64,000 nt of DNA, from positions 58,945 through 122,944 of the forward strand of contig WRIZ01000003.1 of NCBI GenBank assembly GCA_009782475.1, written 5' to 3'. Below the pieces are notes generated by a model, which saw nothing but the letters and a program-made list of their open reading frames with translations, was not told the origin of the DNA and did not search any database. This document shows positions 35,973 to 46,059 of this stretch, one piece after another (the stretch's first letter is position 1; each line of letters begins with the position of its first letter). This DNA is from Oscillospiraceae bacterium (GTDB taxonomy: Bacteria > Bacillota > Clostridia > Oscillospirales > UBA929). A program made the position numbers and the translations under genes.

Positions 35973-38900
35973 ATGAAACGTATCGTTAGCCTATTGCTTA
36001 TTCTCACCTTGCTTCCGATCACCGGGAGCTTCATAAGCGCGGAAGCGGCCGTGGTGTTTACCGACATCCCCGACGCCGAAACGCAAACCGCGGCGGATTT
36101 TCTGTACCGCCTCGGCATTGTGAAAGGAACAGGCGGAACCAACTATTCGCCGGGCAGCCACTTCAGCCGTGCCGAGCTGGCCGTCATCGGGACGCGCCTG
36201 ACCGGATTGTTTGACGTTTCCACCTATGGCGGGGTGGTGCGCTTCCCTGATGTGCGCGCCAACCATTGGGCGCATCGCTGGGTCAACGCCGCAAGCTCGC
36301 CGCGCGATGAGCAGCCGGCTGTCATGTCGGGCAGCACCGACGGAAACTTCTACCCGGAAGACCCGATGCTGTACGGGCATCTGATCACGGTATTGATGAA
36401 GCTGCTGGGGTACAGCGACGAAGAGGTGGGATTCAACTGGCCGCACAGCTATATCGCCAAAGCCGAAGCATTGGGGATCAGCAGCGGCATGAGCTTCACC
36501 GCCGACCAAATCGTCACCCGCGGCGAAGCGGCAAGGCTGATTTATCATTTCCTCTTTGTGCCGCGATACAGGCAGACCGACCCTTATATGGTGTCAAAAT
36601 TCGGCGTTATTCCTCAGCCTGCCGTCCGGCAAGGCGAACTGGTAACCCTGCTGCTTGACAAAAACGGGAACATTTTGGCCGCCGAACCCGATAAGGCCGT
36701 TGCTTACCGCACGGTCAACGTCGCCAAAGCGTATGCCGACAGACTGGTGCTGACCGATAACTCGGTCATCACCGGGGTGATCGGAGCGACACTGTGGGAC
36801 GGGGAGGAATCCGGCGTTTACAGTCCGTCGGCATTCAACGCGGACGGGGAAACGGTCACGCTGATTACCCGGGACGGTAAACTGGAACATATTTTACGCG
36901 GCATTTCCGGCAATAAAAAGCAGATCGTCCTCTCCTTTGAAACGGTTAACGGGGTCACCACCATTTTGGACGGGCCGGACAACGGGTATATTTATAACGG
37001 CGCCCTTCCCGCTTCCCATCAGGGAAAACTGGCCTCCCTTACCGTCAACAGCGACGGGTACGTTACCGCCGTTGACCTGGACAACACCGTTAGCTATAAA
37101 TCCGTGACGGTATCGTCCGCCCTTGCCTCTTGGCTGTCTTTGACAGACGGGTCGATCATCACCGGCGTGAACGGCGCGGATATGATCGGCGTTTGGGATT
37201 GGGACGGTTCGGTCGACACCTACGCCAAACGGCGCGGATCGTTTTGGGCGGAAGAGGATGTGACCCTTGTTTACCGGGGGAATACCCTGCTCTATATCCT
37301 GCGCGACAGTCAGGAACGCAAATCCGGGGGCAGCAGCATCATAACCATTTTACGAACGAATGTCATCAACGGCATTCTCTATGCTTTGACCGACGACGGC
37401 GAATACCCGGTGAAAGACGGGGTTGACGCCTCTCTTCGCGGGCGGACGGGCAAACTCCTGATCGACAAAGAGGGAATCTATGCCGTCGGGTTTACCGTGA
37501 CGAATGAGTATACCTATCAAACCGTCACCGTTTCCGGCCTGCCGCAAGCCGGAGGATTTCAAAGCGACAGCGGCTATATCACCGTTCCGGCCAATACGGA
37601 GGTATGGGATACCCTCGGTTATGAATCCTACCGCGATGATCTTTTTGGGGGTATTTGGACATATATCCGCCCGGGTGAAGAACTCCTGCTGGCCAGGGAT
37701 CAACTGGGGAGACTGAAATATATCTATCGGCTGGCGGCGAGAGGGAGCGGCGAGTATCAGTTATCGGTGTTGGAAAAGCAGCCGGAAAAGGGAAGCGATC
37801 CGCTGACGGCAGCGTTTGGGAGGGCGGCCGCCGGGGCCGCCCTCTATAAAAACGGGTTTCCGGCAACCCTTGACATGCTTGACCGATGGGACGTCCTGCT
37901 CTTCTATGAAGGCGCGGGCGTCGTGGAAGCGTATAACGTACGCATCTCGGGGGTCGCGGAAATCGGCTACCCATTGGGGTTTGAATCGGCCATCAAACTT
38001 TTTGGCGAATCCTTTACCATGCTGAAGGAAGCGCAGGCAAAAATCGGGCAATACAACGCTTCGCAGCGGTTGACCTATCTTCTGTCGTATGACGGCCTCA
38101 CAAAAAAATGGCAAATCGCCGACGTCCGCCCCTCGGGAGAGGTTTCCGGCACGACATCCGGTTTGGTCTCCGGGGAGGGGGATGCGGTTTCTGCCGGGTC
38201 TCTGCCGTCTTTAGCGGGAATCATGCCTTCAACGGTCAGAGGCCGTGTGGGGACGTTTTACAGTTCGGCAGGCAAGCAGATATTCTTTACCCCTTTTGTG
38301 ATGCAATCGGGCGGCAGGGGCGAGCTTGACTTGGCCGCGAAAACGCTTGGCTCCTCGCCGATCGCGCCGTGGTGCGCCGTCTACGATCAAGCGGGCGTCA
38401 ACGGGCGCGCCGTGAGGGTCTCCGACATCCCGTCCGGCAAGATTCCCGCCGCAAAGGTGCTCTATGCCGAAACCAGCCCGTCCGGCTATGTCACCACCCT
38501 CGTTCTCGACAACATAACCGGGGACGCCTATCAATACGGATACGCTTACAACGGAATAAAACCTTTGGAGAGCTTGGACGGCACCCCGAACAACGCAAAT
38601 GTGATGATCGTGTCGCCTGAAAGGCAGCATCAATCTGTATCCGAAGGGTTCCTGATCAACAACGCTTCCCTTTCCCTCCCCAGCAACGGGGCGGCTGTGG
38701 GCATCGCCGCGGGGAACCTCTCCGACCCCGATTTCTACGGTATCGTAAATGAAATCGTCAACTGCGTCAGATATGACGGGTTTTCGCGGTTTGACTTCAA
38801 CGGCAGCGAATCGCTGGCCATCAACGGGAAGAATGTGCCGATCGCCGCCGGGGCGGGTGTTTACATCCCTTCTATGAGAGCAACGTACACTCTCGAACAA

Positions 38901-38981
38901 TCCCGCGCCCTGTGCACAAGTTTTGAGGTTTACACCGACCCGTGGGGGCATAAGGTGCGGCTGATCATCGGCATTGTTTAG
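35973..38981 (+). CDS. secreted S-layer-homology domain protein
   Basis: signal peptide; SLH-like repeats (TAADFLYRLGIVKGTGGTNYSPGSHFSRAELAVI). Confidence 0.8.
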   Translation: MKRIVSLLLILTLLPITGSFISAEAAVVFTDIPDAETQTAADFLYRLGIVKGTGGTNYSPGSHFSRAELAVIGTRLTGLFDVSTYGGVVRFPDVRANHWAHRWVNAASSPRDEQPAVMSGSTDGNFYPEDPMLYGHLITVLMKLLGYSDEEVGFNWPHSYIAKAEALGISSGMSFTADQIVTRGEAARLIYHFLFVPRYRQTDPYMVSKFGVIPQPAVRQGELVTLLLDKNGNILAAEPDKAVAYRTVNVAKAYADRLVLTDNSVITGVIGATLWDGEESGVYSPSAFNADGETVTLITRDGKLEHILRGISGNKKQIVLSFETVNGVTTILDGPDNGYIYNGALPASHQGKLASLTVNSDGYVTAVDLDNTVSYKSVTVSSALASWLSLTDGSIITGVNGADMIGVWDWDGSVDTYAKRRGSFWAEEDVTLVYRGNTLLYILRDSQERKSGGSSIITILRTNVINGILYALTDDGEYPVKDGVDASLRGRTGKLLIDKEGIYAVGFTVTNEYTYQTVTVSGLPQAGGFQSDSGYITVPANTEVWDTLGYESYRDDLFGGIWTYIRPGEELLLARDQLGRLKYIYRLAARGSGEYQLSVLEKQPEKGSDPLTAAFGRAAAGAALYKNGFPATLDMLDRWDVLLFYEGAGVVEAYNVRISGVAEIGYPLGFESAIKLFGESFTMLKEAQAKIGQYNASQRLTYLLSYDGLTKKWQIADVRPSGEVSGTTSGLVSGEGDAVSAGSLPSLAGIMPSTVRGRVGTFYSSAGKQIFFTPFVMQSGGRGELDLAAKTLGSSPIAPWCAVYDQAGVNGRAVRVSDIPSGKIPAAKVLYAETSPSGYVTTLVLDNITGDAYQYGYAYNGIKPLESLDGTPNNANVMIVSPERQHQSVSEGFLINNASLSLPSNGAAVGIAAGNLSDPDFYGIVNEIVNCVRYDGFSRFDFNGSESLAINGKNVPIAAGAGVYIPSMRATYTLEQSRALCTSFEVYTDPWGHKVRLIIGIV

Positions 38982-40822
38982 GAAGCCTGCCGGAGGTCGG
39001 TGACGTATTCGTTGTTGTAGCAATCGACCAGCATAAACCCGTAAATCCCGTCAACAGGCGCAAACTCAAATTTGAGCGGTTCCTCAACGGTGAACGACGG
39101 CCCTCGCGCAAATTCCTCCTCATGCCCCGGGCGGCGGGTGTCGATTTTCGGATAGAGCAGGGTGACGGCGTCGCCGGGGTCGATCGGAAGGTATATCGGC
39201 AACGGTATCCGCCCGTCTTTGGCTTCGGGGATGGCTCCCAAAAAGGTGAAGTCCCCGTTGCGGCACGAAACAGCTAAGTCAACTTTGCGCCCGTCCAACT
39301 CGGCCAAAATAGAATATACTTTGATGTCTTCAGCCCCGTCTTCGCAAACCGCGAAGGCGGGGTTTCCGTTGACCGTCAGCCATCCGCTAGGCGGGGTTCC
39401 TGTTGCCTGCCCCGCCTCTTCATCGTAACCGGCTTCGGTATCCATCCCCACCAAAAGATAGACGCCATAACCGTGCCGTCTGGCCAAAACGCCGCGGGCT
39501 TCAAAGATGCGCCATTCTTCGGGTATGTCGGCGGCATAGCCCTTGCCGCTCTTTCGCGGGGTAAGCCCCACCATATAGAGTGACGCGTCGCCCTGGGTGA
39601 GAAGGGTTGTAAAGTCCCGCACAAACTCGAGATACGGCTGAGAAAACTCCGATTGCAGATAGACGTCAAGATGATGTTTGAACACCCCTTCGTTTTCATA
39701 GGGAAAATAGATGGATAACCCGTTGGAGTTGGGGGAGGCGGCGGTATGGCGGTTGATCAGGACGCAATCCTTCACCGCCCGGGTCAGCCGCTCGGCCTTT
39801 TCAGGGGCGTCGCCTTTCAGCCGGGAAGCGAGATGGGCAAGGTCGATCATATCGACGCTTTGGTTGGCTCCGCCGTAATACTTGACCCTTGACCGGATCC
39901 GTGATACGCGCAGAAAACCTTCTTCATCCATCAGCCGGCTGATCTCTTCGGCCATTGCCCCCACCGCCTCGATCACAGGCTCGATCTTCCGCAGATCGGT
40001 GACCGACAGCGTCAGCGTCTCCCCGGCGTTTTTCCGGGCGGCAAAGTAGCCGTTGACGATGACCCGGCCGATCTCTTTGGCGTCGGTTTCCGGGTTGTCC
40101 CCCAGCGATTGCATCAGCGGGGCGTAATCCCAGCCGCCAAACGGCTCCAGCTCCTCCGAAGCGATCAGGACGTCGGCATACGGCGCGCAGGCCGCCGCCA
40201 CCTCAACGGTGGCCATCAGGCAGGCGTCAAACCCGATGAAAGCCAGCCGTTTGCCGCCCAATCCTTGCTCCAGCCCTTCGGCGAGGGCGATCATATCCAT
40301 ATAACGCGGTTCGCGCAGCTCATCGTAGCCAAAACCGATCGGCACCCCGCTGCCGTGATCCCAAAAGATCAAACCGTAGCGGTCGGCGGGAGCCTTCTCG
40401 AAACCGACTTGTAAAAACGAAGCCAGCGTCTCCGGCTGGGCGATGCTGCCTTCGGACAGCACAGAGCCGTGCGTCAGCCCTTGATGGTTGATCAGATGGA
40501 CTTGATTGAACGCTTCGGAAAACCCTTCGGTCTTCCAATCCCGCGTCCCGCCCGTGAAAAGCACCACTTGAAACCGATCATCCGGCGGGAGGCGGGAGAG
40601 CATTTCCCGCAGATTTTCGGTAAACGCCCCGCCCGCGTCGTTGGCTCCGCCCGATTCCAAATCGCTTCCGTTGACATACCAAAAGAGGGTAAATGTCCCC
40701 GGGCGGGCGGGCTCTTCCGACACCACGACTACCGGCCTTGGCGGCCGGTCGGGCGGAAAGGTCACCGCGGCGCAGGACGACAAAATAACAAAAACAAGGC
40801 ATAAACAGCAACTTCTTTTCAT
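38978..40822 (-). CDS. clostripain-family (C11) cysteine protease, lipoprotein
   Basis: lipobox LSSCAA; YGLIFWDHGSG (His) and IGFDACLMATVE (Cys). Confidence 0.9.
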   Translation of the reverse strand: MKRSCCLCLVFVILSSCAAVTFPPDRPPRPVVVVSEEPARPGTFTLFWYVNGSDLESGGANDAGGAFTENLREMLSRLPPDDRFQVVLFTGGTRDWKTEGFSEAFNQVHLINHQGLTHGSVLSEGSIAQPETLASFLQVGFEKAPADRYGLIFWDHGSGVPIGFGYDELREPRYMDMIALAEGLEQGLGGKRLAFIGFDACLMATVEVAAACAPYADVLIASEELEPFGGWDYAPLMQSLGDNPETDAKEIGRVIVNGYFAARKNAGETLTLSVTDLRKIEPVIEAVGAMAEEISRLMDEEGFLRVSRIRSRVKYYGGANQSVDMIDLAHLASRLKGDAPEKAERLTRAVKDCVLINRHTAASPNSNGLSIYFPYENEGVFKHHLDVYLQSEFSQPYLEFVRDFTTLLTQGDASLYMVGLTPRKSGKGYAADIPEEWRIFEARGVLARRHGYGVYLLVGMDTEAGYDEEAGQATGTPPSGWLTVNGNPAFAVCEDGAEDIKVYSILAELDGRKVDLAVSCRNGDFTFLGAIPEAKDGRIPLPIYLPIDPGDAVTLLYPKIDTRRPGHEEEFARGPSFTVEEPLKFEFAPVDGIYGFMLVDCYNNEYVTDLRQAS

Positions 40823-40953
40823 TGGACAACCCCCCTATGTTTAGGCGATTATTGTTTCCAAAAAGGATAAATGATACACAAAAGAGCCCATGATGGAATA
40901 AGATGGGGAAAAAGCCCGGCGTACGCTGAGCGGGAAAAGGAGAGAGCAGCGGT

Positions 40954-43032
40954 ATGGGAATGGGAACCATCATGATCGAAACAAGAGCGGCCGATGAAGG
41001 GTTACCGATCAGCGGCGCAGACGTTGTCATCCGAAGCAACGGCAGGGTGCTGGCCGAACTGAAGACAGACGGCAGCGGCCAAACAGAGAAAGTCTCCGTG
41101 GAGGCACCGGACAAAGAGAATACCCTCAGTCCAAACGCTCCCGGGCCGCACTACGGCACCGTGGAAGTCACGGTCAGCAAACCGGGGTTCGCAACGGTCG
41201 TCATCAGCAATGTTCAGATATTTGACGGCATTGACGCCTATCTGCCGGTGCATATGCACCCGGCCGCCGAGGGCTGGCAAGAGCCGGAACGCACCGTGAT
41301 ACCGCCGCCCGCCGTGGAGGGCGCGGAGGAGCGCGTGATACAGGCCGCGGCTACCCTGCGCGACCCGCCATCCGGCTCATTGGAGCCGTTTGCCCTAAGG
41401 GACGTCATCGTTCCCGACTATATCACCGTTCATCTCGGCAAACCCAACGACTACGCGCGGAACATACGCGTCCCGTTTGCCGAGTATATCAAGAATGTGA
41501 CGAGCAGCGAAATCTATCCGACTTGGCCGCAAAACTCGCTGCTGGCCAATATCCATGCCATCGTTTCCTTTACCCTCAACCGCGTTTACACCGAATGGTA
41601 CCGTTCCCGGGGGTTCCCGTTTGACATCACCAATTCCACCCAGTTTGACATGGCTTTTGTGGAAAACCGTGATATATTTACCAACATCAGCCAGCTTGTG
41701 GATATGTATTTCAACACCTACGCCAGGCGTACCGGCCACCGCAATCCGTTTTTCACCGAGTTCTGCAACGGGACGACGGCCACCTGCCCCGGTATGTCGC
41801 AGTGGGGGACGGTCGCGCTGGCCAATCAAGGGCTGACGCCCATCCAGATCCTGCGCCGTTATTATCCGAACGATTTGGAGTTGGTGACGACCAACAACAT
41901 TCAATCCATCACCGAATCCTATCCCGGCGTGGCTCTCCGTGAAGGAAGCAGCGGTGCCGATGTGAAGCGGATGCAGGATTTCCTCAACCGTATACGGGTC
42001 AATTACCCGCTTATTCCGCAGATCACCAACCCAAACGGCACTTTCGGCCCCGATACGGCCGCCGCTGTCCAAACTTTCCAGCGTACCTTCAACATGATCC
42101 CCGACGGGATCATCGGCCGGGCGACATGGAACAGGATTTCTTACATTTGGGTCGCCGTCACCAAATTGGCCGAGCTGACCGGCGAAGGCGAACGCATCGG
42201 TATCGGCCTCACCCCGCCGACGTCGGTTTTGCGGCTGGGCTCGCGCGGCGCGGATGTGTTGGAATTGCAGTATTTACTCAATTTCATCTCGCAGTATTAC
42301 GCCACCATTCCCTCGGTCATTCAAGACAGCCTGTTCGGCACAAGCACGCGGGACGCCGTGATGGAGTTTCAGCGTCAGTTCGGCTTGAACGCCGACGGCA
42401 TCGTCGGGCCGGCCACATGGAACAGATTGTATTCGGTCTACAGGAGCATCAACACTGAGGCTCCCATCCCCCCCGGCCCCACTCCCCCGCCCGTTCCCAC
42501 CATTCCGCCCTTCCCGGGATTCCTCATCCGCAACGGCTCGCGGGGCGAAGCGGTGCGTACCGTTCAGGAAGCTCTCAACACGCTGGCCGCAACCATTCCC
42601 AGCATCCCGCGCCTGACGGTTGACGGTATTTTCGGCAACAAGACACAGAATGCCGTTACCGCTTTCCAACGCTATTTCGGATTGAACGCCGACGGCATTG
42701 TCGGTCCCATCACATGGAACCGCTTGATGAATGAGGCGGCTTCCGTTCACCCCGGCCCGACGCCGCCGCCACCGCCGCCTTCGGAACTCCCGCCTTTCCC
42801 CGGCTTCTTCATCGCGCTGGGATCGGTCGGCAATCATGTATTGACCATCCAGCAAGCCATTAACAGGGTATCGGCAAGAATCCCGGCCATCCCTTCGGTT
42901 ACGGCGGACAGCATCTTCGGCACCGGCACGCGAAACGCGGTCATCGCCTTCCAAAACCGATTTGGCCTGACGCCGGACGGCATTGTCGGCCAGCAGACAT
43001 GGGACAGATTGATGCGGGAAGCCGCCGTATAA
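40954..43032 (+). CDS. multi-repeat peptidoglycan-binding protein (three or more PG_binding_1 repeats)
   Basis: repeats GSxGxxVxxxQxxLN...FGxxTxxAVxxFQxxFGLxxDGIVGxxTWxRL separated by Pro-rich linkers. Confidence 0.9.
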   Translation: MGMGTIMIETRAADEGLPISGADVVIRSNGRVLAELKTDGSGQTEKVSVEAPDKENTLSPNAPGPHYGTVEVTVSKPGFATVVISNVQIFDGIDAYLPVHMHPAAEGWQEPERTVIPPPAVEGAEERVIQAAATLRDPPSGSLEPFALRDVIVPDYITVHLGKPNDYARNIRVPFAEYIKNVTSSEIYPTWPQNSLLANIHAIVSFTLNRVYTEWYRSRGFPFDITNSTQFDMAFVENRDIFTNISQLVDMYFNTYARRTGHRNPFFTEFCNGTTATCPGMSQWGTVALANQGLTPIQILRRYYPNDLELVTTNNIQSITESYPGVALREGSSGADVKRMQDFLNRIRVNYPLIPQITNPNGTFGPDTAAAVQTFQRTFNMIPDGIIGRATWNRISYIWVAVTKLAELTGEGERIGIGLTPPTSVLRLGSRGADVLELQYLLNFISQYYATIPSVIQDSLFGTSTRDAVMEFQRQFGLNADGIVGPATWNRLYSVYRSINTEAPIPPGPTPPPVPTIPPFPGFLIRNGSRGEAVRTVQEALNTLAATIPSIPRLTVDGIFGNKTQNAVTAFQRYFGLNADGIVGPITWNRLMNEAASVHPGPTPPPPPPSELPPFPGFFIALGSVGNHVLTIQQAINRVSARIPAIPSVTADSIFGTGTRNAVIAFQNRFGLTPDGIVGQQTWDRLMREAAV

Positions 43033-43054
43033 TAAGCCATATAAAAGAGAAAAT

Positions 43055-43078
43055 ACCCCCAATAGAAATATTGGGGGT
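43055..43078 (+). terminator. hairpin ACCCCCAATA-GAAA-TATTGGGGGT
   Basis: 10-bp stem with GAAA tetraloop just before spoVAC. Confidence 0.75.
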
Positions 43079-43084
43079 TTGGTT

Positions 43085-43531
43085 ATGATTAACATGACAA
43101 AAAAAGAATATGCCGATTATATCAAGAAAAAAGCACCGCCCAGCCGTCATTTGCGCGGCATCATTATGGCCTGGCTGGTTGGCGGGCTGATCTGCGTGGC
43201 GGGGCAAGGATTGATCGATTGGGCGAAGACGTTTGGCGTAAGCAAGGAGATCGCGCCCACCGTCGCGGCTATGACGCTGATTGCCGTTGCCGCCGTTTTA
43301 ACGGCCTGCCGTATCTACGACAACATCGCCAAATGGGCGGGCGCGGGAACCCTCGTGCCGATCACCGGGTTTGCCAACGCCATGGTCGCCCCGGCTATGG
43401 AGTTTAAGACCGAAGGGCATGTGGCGGGGCTGGCGTCGAAAATGTTCGTCATCGCCGGGCCGGTGCTGGTCTACGGCGTCCTCGCCTCGGCTATCTACGG
43501 CGTTGTGCTGTGGGTGATGAAGATGGTTTGA
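43085..43531 (+). CDS. spoVAC: stage V sporulation protein AC
   Basis: family-typical GTLVPITGFANAMVAPAMEFKTEGHVAGLASKMF. Confidence 0.92.
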   Translation: MINMTKKEYADYIKKKAPPSRHLRGIIMAWLVGGLICVAGQGLIDWAKTFGVSKEIAPTVAAMTLIAVAAVLTACRIYDNIAKWAGAGTLVPITGFANAMVAPAMEFKTEGHVAGLASKMFVIAGPVLVYGVLASAIYGVVLWVMKMV

Positions 43532-43557
43532 GGGAGCGGGGTTGGGTCACTTGTCCA

Positions 43558-44550
43558 TTAGTTGAAAATGGTATTTTCTTTGAAAAAATATAAATAATCT
43601 TCTGTATTCTGAAAGCCAAGCCTTCGCAGCATGTCAACAGTTTCTTCTTTATATTTTTTGCATGACACGACAATATAATATTTGTCTTTGTGAATCAAGG
43701 AAAGTTCATCAACGATAATCTCCTTTGGCAGTTTGTCGTAATGCGCCTTTTTACGGTCAAAGACAACAAAATCATTCCATCCGCATTGCCTAAAGCAATG
43801 TTCTAAAATAGGAAATTCATCAGCCAGTCCCCAAATCAAAAGTTTCCTTGATTGTATATTCTCTTTGATCATCTGTATTCTTTCATGGTGCATAGGCGGA
43901 AGCAGAGCGGGGTTTTTCAATTCGCAAAAGCTATGTAATAGATTCTTCCAGTTCTGAAAATGGCCTGTAAAATTCTCTATCTTCAATAAATTATCAGAAT
44001 CGCAATCCATAGTTGCGAGGAAAACATCATCCTGTATTTGCTTGATCAAAACCGGCTCATTTTTTGCATGTTTAACGCCAAGAATGACGCATTTCCCCGG
44101 GAATCGCTGCGATAACGACTTGCTTAAATGAAGCAGGTCATCCTGCTTTTTCATTCTTCTGATCAACAATGTTTTGTTCCCGTTTTGAATATAGTCAAAA
44201 AACCTGTTTACCCGCCTGCGGAATTTCGCATTCAATTCGTTCAGGCCATCGGTTATACTTGCACCGAATTTGGGAACATCGTGAATGGATTTGATCCCTG
44301 TTATCGTATCAATAACCGTGTAATAGTCGATTTCATCGTTCTGCTGCTCATCCATAACCATATTTTCCGGCAAAAGGAATTTTGAAAATGAATTTTCAAG
44401 GTTATCCGCAATGATTGACAGATCATCCACGCCAATCCAGTCAAACGGCCCGCTTGTTGTTCGTAAATTGTTTTCCCTTAACTGATAAGCCGCGGAACAG
44501 TTATATCCCAAGCTAAAAATATTGTCATATGCCTGTTTGAATGATTTCAT
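43558..44550 (-). CDS. DUF1796-like putative papain-fold protein
   Basis: NIFSLGYNCSAAYQLRENNLRTTSGPFDWI. Confidence 0.65.
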   Translation of the reverse strand: MKSFKQAYDNIFSLGYNCSAAYQLRENNLRTTSGPFDWIGVDDLSIIADNLENSFSKFLLPENMVMDEQQNDEIDYYTVIDTITGIKSIHDVPKFGASITDGLNELNAKFRRRVNRFFDYIQNGNKTLLIRRMKKQDDLLHLSKSLSQRFPGKCVILGVKHAKNEPVLIKQIQDDVFLATMDCDSDNLLKIENFTGHFQNWKNLLHSFCELKNPALLPPMHHERIQMIKENIQSRKLLIWGLADEFPILEHCFRQCGWNDFVVFDRKKAHYDKLPKEIIVDELSLIHKDKYYIVVSCKKYKEETVDMLRRLGFQNTEDYLYFFKENTIFN

Positions 44551-44568
44551 GATACCCTCCTCACGAAA

Positions 44569-45222
44569 CTAATCGTGATGATTATAAGCGTTGACGAGTG
44601 TATCCATGTCAAAAGACTTAAAATAGTCCCGTTCGATCAAGTCCGTTATGATCGGGATGATTTGCGGGTCAAACTGCGCGCCTGAACAGCGCGTAAATTC
44701 TTCTATAATGACCTCTTTGGGGAGTGCTTTCCGATATGGGCGGTCTTCCGACATCGCGTCATATGTATCGGCAACCGCAATGATCCTCGCTTCAAGCGAT
44801 ATGTCTTCACCGGAAATCCCCTGACCGTAGCCTTTCCCGTCCCAGCGTTCGTGATGCTCCGAAGCCCCGGCAGTGAGGTTTCTGATAAATGTCACATCTT
44901 CCAAAAGCTCTTTGCCCACGCTTGTATGCTTCTTCATGATTGCGTATTCATCGTCTGTCAGTTTGGCGGGTTTATTGATGATTTCATTCGGAACGATCAC
45001 CTTGCCCACATCATGCAGCAGCCCGATGTAAAAAAGATTCTCCAAAAAACCGTCGTCCAGCCCCATATGCCGCGCGATTTCATGCGCGCAAGCCGCGACC
45101 CGCGCCGAGTGACCGCTTGTGAAAGAATCTCTTTTGTCTATCAAGTTTCTGATAATGGTCAGCATTTGCGAAATGATTACACGGGAATCAATCCGCGTTT
45201 GATTTTCGTACGTTTTCATCAT
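44569..45222 (-). CDS. HD-GYP-domain protein
   Basis: GLLHDVGK, HHERWDGKGYGQG, ADTYDAM. Confidence 0.9.
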   Translation of the reverse strand: MMKTYENQTRIDSRVIISQMLTIIRNLIDKRDSFTSGHSARVAACAHEIARHMGLDDGFLENLFYIGLLHDVGKVIVPNEIINKPAKLTDDEYAIMKKHTSVGKELLEDVTFIRNLTAGASEHHERWDGKGYGQGISGEDISLEARIIAVADTYDAMSEDRPYRKALPKEVIIEEFTRCSGAQFDPQIIPIITDLIERDYFKSFDMDTLVNAYNHHD

Positions 45223-45386
45223 GGTTTTCTCCTATTTGAGCGTGCATACTTATACGCTTTATCTATGATAAATATACCACACCCGCTGCGGATAAGTCAA
45301 CCCTTTCTGAAGCGGCAGGAACGCAAAACGGCGGCGTATCCATAGGACGCGCCGCCGTTTCCATCACGTAGAGATACCGCCAATGG

Positions 45387-45836
45387 TTAACGATGTTCAG
45401 TATTGCGGCGTTTTTTCAAACTGAACACAATCGACTCGAACATGACAACAATCAGAAACAAGCCGTAAAGCGGCATTGTTAGTATTGTGGCAAGCGCGTG
45501 TCTGAGCATTTGAGGTGTTTCTACATTGCTGAAAGTAATTGCCGCGCAGATGATAACGCCAATTCCTGACGCTATGGCGGTTGTTTTGGACAGTAAGCGG
45601 AACAATGACGCCGCCTGTCCGCGCAAGTCCTCCGATAGACTTTCTTTTGGCCGGATCACCGCTTTTAGTCCGCCCCAAAAAACACGATAGCTTCTTGTGG
45701 CGGTGAGTACCGTCAGCAGCGATACCAAAATCAAAAACAACATCGGTGGGTCTAAGAACAGTCCTATCTCGCCACCATTCCAAATGATAAAAAGCGCGCC
45801 GCCTGCTAGGAAAATTGCGATACCAAGGATAAACAT
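45387..45836 (-). CDS. small membrane protein, weakly MotA-like
   Basis: four hydrophobic segments, MPLYGLF near the C-terminus. Confidence 0.4.
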   Translation of the reverse strand: MFILGIAIFLAGGALFIIWNGGEIGLFLDPPMLFLILVSLLTVLTATRSYRVFWGGLKAVIRPKESLSEDLRGQAASLFRLLSKTTAIASGIGVIICAAITFSNVETPQMLRHALATILTMPLYGLFLIVVMFESIVFSLKKRRNTEHR

Positions 45837-46059
45837 TTTAATGCTCCTTCATTTTTATAAAATAAGCACACAACCGAGACCTATGCGCTCAAGCCGTCCG
45901 GTAGTCGCGCGGACGCGCAAAAGCAAGCATACGAATCATTGTGCGGAAACATGGTCAAGTATATATGCCGTGAATTTTCGTAAAGTAAGCGCAGTACGAA
46001 AACTCAACACCTTAATTTTATCATGCTCGGAATGTTTTGTCAATGCGTCTTGTCTCCCC

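Noticed and set aside
38978-38981. 4-bp convergent stop overlap between SLH and C11 protease genes as a regulatory device
   Set aside because: Common in compact genomes; no additional structure to support regulation
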